Positions 1 to 4,625 of a stretch of DNA of 5,723 nt are shown here, piece by piece. Position 1 is the stretch's first letter, and the number at the start of each line of letters is the position of its first letter. The notes under the pieces were generated by a model. That model saw nothing but the letters and a program-made list of their open reading frames with translations, did no database searches and was not told where the DNA came from. This stretch comes from Faecalicatena sp. GTDB taxonomy: Bacteria > Bacillota > Clostridia > Lachnospirales > Lachnospiraceae. The stretch lies in contig VSNK01000325.1 of the NCBI GenBank assembly GCA_009774255.1, forward strand, positions 1 through 5,723, given 5' to 3'. The translations under genes were made by a program, and so were the position numbers.

Positions 1-110
1 GAAATATCTATCATATACAATTGAAAATCATAGTGATACTTTTTCATCAGTGTCTTGATATCTTTACAATAACCGATCTAATTTATTGCCTTTAAATCTC
101 TATCGTTCAT
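1..110 (-). pseudogene. hepT: hepT-like HEPN toxin, 5' fragment with in-frame amber stop, cut by window edge
   Basis: Reading leftward from the ATG at 110-108, the frame gives MNDRDLKAIN, then TAG (80-78), then IGYCKDIKTLMKKYHYDFQL and on to the window edge in the same frame. The start overlaps the last codons of the nucleotidyltransferase gene, the usual layout of MNT/HEPN pairs. The RDL..I..IIGYC.DI pattern resembles the N-terminus of HepT (DUF86) RNases; the catalytic RX4-6H motif would lie beyond the window. The decayed copy at 2625-2670 reads NKMIGY where this one reads N-stop-IGY, so the ancestor had no stop here and this copy probably lost three bases and gained TAG. An ATG at 47-45 could restart translation, but I see no good ribosome binding site before it. 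The HepT assignment rests on gene order and a short N-terminal similarity. The toxin is probably inactive. Confidence 0.68.
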
Positions 111-328
111 ATAACAAAACACCTTCCCTCTTGATTTCCTGCAAAAAATCCTTATCTTGTATCCCTGTCGTCACTACATCCACATGACATCCGAGAGTTT
201 GCTCAATCTTGTCCACAAAATTGTAATATTGAATCAGACTTTTTAAATTTCCTTTGTCAATAAAAATATCTACATCACTATTATCATTTGCTTCTCCACG
301 GGCATAGGAGCCAAACAGATACATTGTC
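81..328. repeat. direct repeat, left copy (mntA/hepT junction)
   Basis: This stretch matches 2641-2869 in the same orientation. By my base-by-base alignment there are about nine substitutions and one 19-bp deletion, in the right copy. It covers the first ten codons of hepT and roughly the last two thirds of mntA. The two copies bracket the palindromic elements and the AAA-ATPase gene. Confidence 0.92.
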
Positions 329-393
329 TGTATTCCAAAATCCTTTGCCAGAGGAACCGTTTTTTCTTTTATTTCTTCAATTGTATAACACAT
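100..393 (-). CDS. mntA: MNT-type nucleotidyltransferase (MntA-like antitoxin)
   Basis: A 97-residue minimal nucleotidyltransferase of the Pol-beta superfamily. The signature GSYARG at residues 28-33 is followed by SDVDIFID, giving metal-binding Asp40 and Asp42; the third carboxylate is Asp72 in HVDVV. Length is normal for the family. Known MntA proteins neutralise the HEPN RNase HepT by transferring AMP to it, and here the next frame downstream is a hepT-like gene overlapping the last 11 bases. I chose the ATG at 393-391 because AAAGGAG lies five bases upstream; a TTG at 414-412 would add seven residues but would place that ribosome binding site inside the gene. The reading frame is intact although its presumed partner has a stop, so it may be an orphan antitoxin or act on another HEPN protein. 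Transcription is probably from the promoter at 530-558. A decayed second copy lies at 2660-2869. Confidence 0.88.
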   Translation of the reverse strand: MCYTIEEIKEKTVPLAKDFGIQTMYLFGSYARGEANDNSDVDIFIDKGNLKSLIQYYNFVDKIEQTLGCHVDVVTTGIQDKDFLQEIKREGVLLYER

Positions 394-394
394 A

Positions 395-502
395 CTAACT
401 CCTTTTATATCCAAACAATCTATGAAATGACTCCTGCTTTTTCGCTTCGGCTATCTTATCAAGCAGTTCAGCGATTTCTTCCGTCGTGTACCATCTCTCC
501 AC
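395..502 (-). CDS. short ORF of unknown function just upstream of mntA
   Basis: A frame open after an in-frame TAA (517-515) contains ERWYTTEEIAELLDKIAEAK followed by KQESFHRLFGYKRS, and stops with TAG at 397-395, one base before the mntA ATG. The only plausible start is GTG at 502-500, giving 35 residues; its ribosome binding site is poor. The sequence is charged and probably helical and has no motif I recognise. The mntA ribosome binding site lies inside this frame, so translation of the two could be coupled. It may be a small leader or antitoxin-associated peptide, or the C-terminal remnant of a larger gene cut off when the repeats to its right arrived. Composition is protein-like, but function is unknown and the start is uncertain. 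Confidence 0.35.
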   Translation of the reverse strand: MERWYTTEEIAELLDKIAEAKKQESFHRLFGYKRS

Positions 503-529
503 CTTGTAGCATGATTACTGCATATTAGG

Positions 530-558
530 ATTCTACCATATCTATTCACTTTTAACAA
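530..558 (-). promoter_or_regulatory. sigma-A type promoter reading toward mntA
   Basis: On the minus strand TTGTTA (558-553) and TAGAAT (535-530) are separated by 17 bases, with TGG directly before the -10 hexamer (extended -10). Transcription would start near 523 and cover the short ORF, mntA and the hepT fragment. Spacing and hexamers are close to consensus. Confidence 0.65.
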
Positions 559-599
559 CTCATATAACATCCGGACTATAACCTTACAACTCCTTAGTT

Positions 600-746
600 G
601 TTACAGTTCACGGCCTAACCGGCCGCGAACTGTAACGCATCCAGCCCATTGAAAAGTCGCCTGACGGCGAGGGGCTGGTTGCCGGCAACCGCTATTTTAT
701 TGGCCGGATGCCTTGCAGCGACGTGCAAGGCCCCGTGAACAGTAAC
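600..746. repeat. 147-bp palindromic element, copy A
   Basis: One of two tandem copies differing at nine positions. Its ends are a 13/14 inverted repeat: GTTACAGTTCACGG (600-613) against CCGTGAACAGTAAC (733-746). Inside are these pairing arms: GTTACAGTTC/GAACTGTAAC (600-609/627-636), enclosing CGGCC/GGCCG (611-615/621-625); CCAGCCC/GGGCTGG (641-647/672-678); TCGCC/GGCGA (657-661/666-670); the perfect palindrome GGTTGCCGGCAACC (677-690); GCCTTGCA/TGCAAGGC (710-717/724-731); and a longer-range arm GCATCC/GGATGC (637-642/706-711). It is GC-rich against AT-rich surroundings and has no obvious coding capacity. It could be a non-autonomous mobile element, a REP/BIME-like repeat, or a structured RNA. 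I do not recognise the family. Confidence 0.9.
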
Positions 747-751
747 CCTTA

Positions 752-898
752 GTTACAGTTCACGGCCTAACCGGCCGCGGACTGTAACGCATCCAGCCCA
801 TTGAAAAGTCGCCTGACGGCAAGGGGCTGGTTGCCGGCAACCACTATTTTACTGGCCGGATGCCTTGCAGCAGGGTGCAAGGCACCGTGAATAGTAAC
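752..898. repeat. 147-bp palindromic element, copy B
   Basis: Direct repeat of the element at 600-746 with an exact 152-base offset; the bases CCTTA separate the two and also occur just before copy A (592-596). All the stems of copy A are retained except one pair. The arm at 779-788 has a G where copy A has A (G.T wobble), and the right end has T for C (again wobble). Three of the nine changes fall in the six-base loop of the last hairpin (870-875). The element ends 40 bases before the -35 box of the AAA-ATPase gene, so it forms that gene's upstream region. Confidence 0.9.
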
Positions 899-937
899 AC
901 TTCTTCACTAATAATTAAAAAGATTCCGGATTGGGTA

Positions 938-966
938 TTGCGTTCAACAGAATAATTATGTATACT
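938..966 (+). promoter_or_regulatory. promoter of the AAA-ATPase/nuclease gene
   Basis: TTGCGT (938-943) and TATACT (961-966) are spaced by exactly 17 bases. The -10 box is one base from consensus; the -35 box is weaker. A start near 973 would give a leader of about 25 bases before the ATG at 998, and the palindromic repeats would then lie outside the transcript. Confidence 0.6.
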
Positions 967-978
967 ACACTAACAGGC

Positions 979-989
979 AGAGGGGGGGG
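979..989 (+). promoter_or_regulatory. unusual ribosome binding site with an eight-G run
   Basis: AGA followed by eight G residues (982-989) ends eight bases before the ATG at 998. The run replaces the ordinary AGGAGG core, yet AGAGGGG still pairs partly with the 16S tail. This is the only candidate ribosome binding site for the gene, and it supports this start. A homopolymer of this length is prone to slippage. Confidence 0.55.
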
Positions 990-997
990 TACACTCT

Positions 998-2584
998 ATG
1001 GGAAATTATGTGAATACCGGCAATGCGGGCTTTGCCGCGGCAATCCGGGATACGTATGTAGATAAAACCGAATTGATCGCATTTATCAACGGCACATTAG
1101 GCACGAAGCGGAAGCTGACCTGTGTCAGCAGACCGCGCCGTTTTGGGAAATCCTATGCCGCCCAGATGCTCTGCGCCTACTATGATAAAAGCTGTGATTC
1201 CAGCGGCCTGTTTGCCAATTTAAAAATTGCCAAGGACAGCTCCTATCAGAAACATTTAAACCGGCATCATGTAATATACCTGGATATCACCTGGTTTATT
1301 TCCATAGCGGATCATATCCGGAATACGGTATCGAACCTGCAGGCAAGGGTGACAGAGGAACTGCGCGAGCTTTACCCGGATGTAAAGCAGGCGCGTACGC
1401 TTCCGGAAACCCTTGCAGTGATCAACGAGGCTACGGGAAATCAATTTATCATAATTATTGACGAATGGGACGCATTATTTCGTGAAGCGAAAAATGACCA
1501 TACGCTGCATGAGCAGTATATCCAGCTCCTGCGCGGCCTGTTCAAGAGCAGCGGCCAGACAGATAAGATCGTCGAGGCCGCCTATCTGACAGGCATTTTG
1601 CCGATCAAAAAATACGGTACACAATCGGCAATGACCGATTTTAATGAATATACCATGCTTGCGCCGGAACCACTGGAAAAATTTACCGGATTTACAGAGC
1701 AGGAAGTCCGGGAATTGTGTGAAAACTCAAAACTTAGCTTTTCTGCGGTTCGTGAGTGGTATGACGGCTATATTCTCGGTAATCATACGCACATTTACAG
1801 CCCAAAGTCAGTCATAGACGCATTGGCAAGAAATCGGATCGGAAATTACTGGACCCAGTCGGAGACCTATGAATCACTGAAAATCTATATCGACCTGAAT
1901 GAAGACGGATTAAAAGAGGCAATTGTCCAGATGCTTGGAGGGGCTCATATCCGGATTGATACCGGGACCTTCCAGAATGACATGACCACAATGAAACGGA
2001 AGGATGATGTCCTTACCCTGCTGATACATCTGGGCTATCTGGCATATGATACCGATGCGAAACGCGTTTTTATTCCCAATGAGGAAGTCCGGCAGGAATT
2101 TATCCGTGCAGTGACAATGGGCAGACATCAGAAGATTGCAAGGCTGATCCGAAACTCGGATATTCTTCTGGAACAGACTCTGAGCATGAATGAGGAAGCT
2201 GTTGCCGCCGCCATCAAGGAAGTTCACAGCGCAGGTACGGCACCTGTTTTCTACAACAATGAACAAGCTCTGAGAAGTACCATACGCTTTGCTTATATCA
2301 GCTGTATGGATGAATTTATGAAGGTAGAAGAACTGGCATCCGGCATCGGCTATGCTGATGTGGTATTTATTCCCAAAAAAGGCTCCTCCATGCCGATTCT
2401 TCTGATTGAACTGAAATGGAATAAGACAGAGGACGGGGCGATCAGACAGATAAAGGAGAAGAATTATCCTCAGGGCTTTCTAGATTATGGCGGCGATGTG
2501 CTTTTGGTGGGTATCAGCTATGACACAAAAAATAAAAAGCATTCTTGTAAAATAGAAAAATGGGACAATACACCATATAATTAA
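998..2584 (+). CDS. AAA-ATPase-like protein with C-terminal PD-(D/E)XK nuclease domain
   Basis: A 528-residue protein with the architecture of the AAA-ATPase_like plus PDDEXK_9 family (Pfam PF09820 and PF08011 from memory). Near the N-terminus is YVDKTELI (20-27). The Walker A variant RPRRFGKS is at 45-52 and Walker B IIIIDEWD at 151-158, with Asp155 and Glu156. The family motifs LTGILPIKKYGTQS (197-210) and WYDGYILG (254-261) follow. The nuclease domain has YADVVFIP with Asp453, then IELKW with Glu471 and Lys473, and Gln484 in AIRQIKEKNY. Both active sites look intact and the length is normal. No membrane segment or signal peptide is evident, so it is probably cytoplasmic. Members are abundant in gut Firmicutes and Bacteroidetes; their function is not established, with DNA cleavage and a mobile or defence role only suspected. 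It is a single-gene unit with its own promoter, lying between the two mntA/hepT repeats and directly after the tandem palindromes. Confidence 0.9.
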   Translation: MGNYVNTGNAGFAAAIRDTYVDKTELIAFINGTLGTKRKLTCVSRPRRFGKSYAAQMLCAYYDKSCDSSGLFANLKIAKDSSYQKHLNRHHVIYLDITWFISIADHIRNTVSNLQARVTEELRELYPDVKQARTLPETLAVINEATGNQFIIIIDEWDALFREAKNDHTLHEQYIQLLRGLFKSSGQTDKIVEAAYLTGILPIKKYGTQSAMTDFNEYTMLAPEPLEKFTGFTEQEVRELCENSKLSFSAVREWYDGYILGNHTHIYSPKSVIDALARNRIGNYWTQSETYESLKIYIDLNEDGLKEAIVQMLGGAHIRIDTGTFQNDMTTMKRKDDVLTLLIHLGYLAYDTDAKRVFIPNEEVRQEFIRAVTMGRHQKIARLIRNSDILLEQTLSMNEEAVAAAIKEVHSAGTAPVFYNNEQALRSTIRFAYISCMDEFMKVEELASGIGYADVVFIPKKGSSMPILLIELKWNKTEDGAIRQIKEKNYPQGFLDYGGDVLLVGISYDTKNKKHSCKIEKWDNTPYN

Positions 2585-2593
2585 AAGTCAACA

Positions 2594-2625
2594 TCATGGC
2601 TGATTTGCGTCCGAACCAGCCATGA
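2594..2625. repeat. short hairpin after the AAA-ATPase gene, left member of a pair
   Basis: A nine-base inverted repeat, TCATGGCTG (2594-2602) and CAGCCATGA (2617-2625), with a 14-base loop, starts ten bases after the stop codon. No T-run follows, so it is a poor intrinsic terminator, though it could protect the mRNA 3' end. Its right arm CCGAACCAGCCATGAA recurs as CCGGACCAGCCATGAA at 2890-2905. Confidence 0.6.
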
Positions 2626-2670
2626 ATATCCTATCATCTTATTTATTGCCTTTAAATCTCTCTCGTTCAT
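2625..2670 (-). pseudogene. hepT: hepT-like 5' fragment, second copy
   Basis: From the ATG at 2670-2668 the frame reads MNERDLKAINKMIGYS, matching the first copy at 110 but without its amber stop. Similarity ends at about 2625, exactly where the short hairpin begins. The frame then runs through unrelated residues (WLVRTQISHDVDF) to a TAA at 2583-2581, overlapping the end of the convergent AAA-ATPase gene. Only about 15 toxin residues remain, so it cannot be functional. Confidence 0.65.
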
Positions 2671-2869
2671 ATAACAAAACACCTTCCCTCTTGATTCCCT
2701 GCAAAAAATCCTTATCTTGTATTCCTGTCGTCACTACATCCAAATGACATCGTCCACGAAATTGTAATATTGAATCAAACTTTTTAAATTACCTTTGTCA
2801 ATAAAAATATCTACATCACTATTATCATTTGCTTCTCCACGGGCATAAGAACCAAACAGATACATTGTC
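2641..2869. repeat. direct repeat, right copy (mntA/hepT junction)
   Basis: Partner of 81-328, in the same orientation, offset 2560 bases at its left end. It is 229 bases against 248 because of the 19-bp deletion. Together the pair brackets about 2.3 kb holding the palindromic elements and the AAA-ATPase gene. Confidence 0.92.
2660..2869 (-). pseudogene. mntA: decayed second copy of mntA nucleotidyltransferase
   Basis: Matches codons of the intact gene from TMYLFGSYARGEANDN onward. The 5' third, with start codon and ribosome binding site, is missing: similarity stops at 2869. A 19-bp deletion near 2750 (bases 192-211 of the first copy are lost) shifts the frame after QYYNFVD and gives an early TAG. 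Past the deletion the original frame resumes as HLDVVTTGIQDKDF, but the old stop codon TAG is now GAG (2662-2660), so it would run on into the hepT region. The catalytic SDVD motif remains on the isolated first half. It is a dead gene, about 96 percent identical by eye to the first copy outside the deletion, so the duplication or acquisition is fairly recent. Confidence 0.88.
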
Positions 2870-2882
2870 GGGTATTGTCATT

Positions 2883-2905
2883 TGGCTTACCGGACCAGCC
2901 ATGAA
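2883..2905. repeat. short hairpin, right member of the pair around the mntA pseudogene
   Basis: TGGCT (2883-2887) pairs with AGCCA (2897-2901), and the right part CCGGACCAGCCATGAA matches 15 of 16 bases of 2612-2627. The two related hairpins therefore stand on either side of the decayed mntA/hepT copy, in the same orientation. They may be a small dispersed repeat or scars of one insertion event. Confidence 0.5.
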
Positions 2906-2962
2906 AATGTGTATCCTTTTTATTATATTGAACTTAGAACTTTCCTAATCCATTTTCTTTAC

Positions 2963-2991
2963 TTGATTCAGAATGAAAAAGCTGATAAAAT
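2963..2991 (+). promoter_or_regulatory. extended -10 promoter before the 32-codon fragment
   Basis: TTGATT (2963-2968) and TAAAAT (2986-2991) are 17 bases apart, with TGA immediately before the -10 box, matching the TGn extension. Transcription would start near 2998 and read through the short frame at 3034 to the terminator at 3170. Confidence 0.6.
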
Positions 2992-3033
2992 GAAAAAAAG
3001 CCCGATAGTGCGATCTGAAGGAGGTGGTATCCT

Positions 3034-3132
3034 ATGTCAGATGGTCTGGAACAAGTAGAAATCCAGTGGCATCCGGGATTTTATGGAGCCGCGGAGATTG
3101 AGTTGATCGCGAATAAGGGGGATTTGCGGTAG
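3034..3132 (+). pseudogene. 32-codon N-terminal fragment of a WHPGFYGAAEIEL-type protein
   Basis: ATG at 3034 follows a near-perfect AAGGAGGT (3018-3025) at eight-base spacing. The product begins MSDGLEQVEIQWHPGFYGAA, continues EIELIANKGDLR, and stops at TAG (3130-3132). From memory, WHPGFY.A.E.E at the N-terminus is typical of longer clostridial proteins related to PD-(D/E)XK nuclease or Rpn-type families, in which a REYNLSKEP-like stretch follows; I cannot confirm this without a search. After the stop the frame contains further stops, and a terminator comes 38 bases later, so the rest of the gene appears deleted. The promoter and ribosome binding site are intact, so a short peptide could still be made. 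It could instead be a real small protein. Confidence 0.5.
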
Positions 3133-3169
3133 CGATACTGATTCAAAGTCCGCCATCCACATGCAATAG

Positions 3170-3211
3170 AAAAGCCGGAGGCTTTGATTTTCAAGAACTT
3201 CCGGCTTTTTT
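3170..3211. terminator. bidirectional intrinsic terminator
   Basis: AAAAGCCGGA (3170-3179) pairs with TCCGGCTTTT (3200-3209) around a 20-base loop that has a weak inner stem. The right side ends in six T (3206-3211), giving termination for plus-strand transcripts. Read from the other strand the stem is followed by TTTTCTATTG, and it lies 15 bases after the ugd stop codon, so it probably ends the sugar-nucleotide operon as well. Confidence 0.85.
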
Positions 3212-3225
3212 CTACTGTTTCTTAC

Positions 3226-4521
3226 TCAATCTCTCCTAAACAAATCTCTTGTATAGACCTTGTCCCTACAATCATCTAATACAGAGTCATAACGGTTTGC
3301 TATTATAGCGTCACTTCCGCTTTTGAATCTTTCAATATCATTTACAACCAGGCTTCCAAAAAAAGTACTCTCATCCTCAAGTGCCGGCTCATATATAATT
3401 ACGGTAGCCCCCTTTGCCTTGATCCGCTTCATGATGCCCTGGATAGAACTTTGCCGAAAATTATCAGAATTTGATTTCATTACCAGACGATACACACCGA
3501 TTACAATAGGACGCTCTTTTTCCGTATTCCACATAGAATTTGCCGTATAGTATCCTGCCTTTTCCAAAACTCTGTCGGCAATAAAATCTTTGCGGGTACG
3601 ATTCGACTCCACAATCGCCCTAATTAATTCCTCAGGTACATCCTCATAATTTGCCAAAAGCTGCTTGGAATCTTTCGGCAGACAGTAACCACCGTAACCA
3701 AAAGAAGGGTTATTATACTGATCTCCGATACGCGGGTCAAGACACACCCCTTTTATGATACTGCCCGTATCCAGCCCTTTCGTTTCCGCATAGGTATCCA
3801 GTTCATTAAAATAGGATACCCGAAGAGCAAGATACGTGTTTGCGAAAAGCTTCACAGCCTCCGCCTCGGTAAATCCCATAAAAAGCATCGGAATACCTTC
3901 CTTCTCCGCACCTTCTTTTAACAATTCTGCGAATATATGGGCTTTTACATCCAGCCATTGGTTACTTTCATCTGTTGAAATAATAATGCGGGACGGATAA
4001 AGATTATCATAGAGTGCTTTGCTTTCCCGAAGAAACTCCGGACTGAAAATAAGATTGTCAATATCGTATTTTTTACGGATTGACTCCGTATATCCTACTG
4101 GTACCGTAGATTTGATGATCATAAGCGGCTTTTCCTTCCGCTCTTTGGTGCTCTCCATGACCAGCTCAATCACATTTTCCACGGCACTTGTATCAAAAAA
4201 GTTCTTCTTCGGATCATAATTTGTCGGTGCCGCGATAATGATAAAATCTGCGGACGCATACGCATTGTGAGCATCAAGAGTGGCTGTAAGCTCCAACTCT
4301 TTTTCCGCTAAATATTTTTCTATGTATTCATCTTGAATCGGACTGATGCGGCGGTTGATCTGCTCAATCTTTTCCGGCACAATGTCTACGGCTGTCACTC
4401 GGTTGTCCTGCGCAAGAAGAACTGCAAGGCTCAACCCTACATATCCTGTCCCTGCCACGGCAATATGATATCCATTCTGTGTCTGTAAAGCGTCTATGTG
4501 ATTTTCCAAGTTTTCGTCCAT
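3226..4521 (-). CDS. ugd: UDP-glucose 6-dehydrogenase
   Basis: Oxidises UDP-glucose to UDP-glucuronate with two NAD+ in the cytoplasm. The 431 residues show the Rossmann motif GTGYVG at 24-29, KSTVPVG at 137-143, SPEFLRE at 160-166 (Glu162), EAVKLFANTY at 221-230 (Lys224, Asn228), and the catalytic thiol Cys280 in GYGGYCLPKD. The C-terminal part has VYRLVMKSNSDNFRQSSI (343-360) and ends in KVYTRDLF. From memory it closely resembles the short E. coli Ugd type (about 388 aa). It is longer because of an N-terminal extension of about 17 residues and an insert near 322-338. The start is supported by AAGGAGC about seven bases upstream. It lies 104 bp downstream of the epimerase gene on the same strand, and its product is the substrate of that enzyme, so the two probably form one transcription unit ending at the terminator at 3170-3211. 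Confidence 0.96.
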   Translation of the reverse strand: MDENLENHIDALQTQNGYHIAVAGTGYVGLSLAVLLAQDNRVTAVDIVPEKIEQINRRISPIQDEYIEKYLAEKELELTATLDAHNAYASADFIIIAAPTNYDPKKNFFDTSAVENVIELVMESTKERKEKPLMIIKSTVPVGYTESIRKKYDIDNLIFSPEFLRESKALYDNLYPSRIIISTDESNQWLDVKAHIFAELLKEGAEKEGIPMLFMGFTEAEAVKLFANTYLALRVSYFNELDTYAETKGLDTGSIIKGVCLDPRIGDQYNNPSFGYGGYCLPKDSKQLLANYEDVPEELIRAIVESNRTRKDFIADRVLEKAGYYTANSMWNTEKERPIVIGVYRLVMKSNSDNFRQSSIQGIMKRIKAKGATVIIYEPALEDESTFFGSLVVNDIERFKSGSDAIIANRYDSVLDDCRDKVYTRDLFRRD

Positions 4522-4625
4522 TTCGTATGCTCCTTATCGTTATTATCCTGCGATTCCTTATTTTTCTAAATTCTTAGCGGCCTGCCATATTCCAAATTGT
4601 TGATTACAATCTTTTGCCGCGCTGT
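4522..4625 (-). other. intergenic spacer between epimerase and ugd
   Basis: It holds the ugd ribosome binding site (AAGGAGC within 4529-4535). I see no convincing promoter or terminator, and no intact frame; short GCGGC/GCCGC and ATTGT/ACAAT arms are present but weak. The absence of a terminator supports co-transcription. Confidence 0.5.

Noticed and set aside
394..414. TTG start at 414 for mntA, adding seven residues
   Set aside because: It would put the clear AAAGGAG ribosome binding site inside the gene; the ATG at 393 has ideal spacing.
600..898. CRISPR array
   Set aside because: There are only two long units separated by five bases, with no short repeats or unique spacers and no cas genes.
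600..898. Riboswitch or leader of the AAA-ATPase gene
   Set aside because: The best promoter (938-966) lies downstream of both copies, so the element would not be in the main transcript, and no known riboswitch core was recognised. An upstream promoter cannot be excluded.
600..898. Insertion sequence with a transposase
   Set aside because: The units are too short and encode no protein; at most they are non-autonomous elements.
1256..2266. Minus-strand open frames of 62 and 118 codons inside the AAA-ATPase gene
   Set aside because: They lie opposite a clearly coding frame, have no ribosome binding sites and no recognisable motifs.
2594..2640. Intrinsic terminator for the AAA-ATPase gene
   Set aside because: The hairpin is real, but no T-run follows it on the plus strand, and on the minus strand only a short T4 appears some distance away.
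3323..4219. Plus-strand open frames of 66-75 codons within ugd
   Set aside because: They are antisense to a strongly conserved enzyme and show no protein-like motifs.
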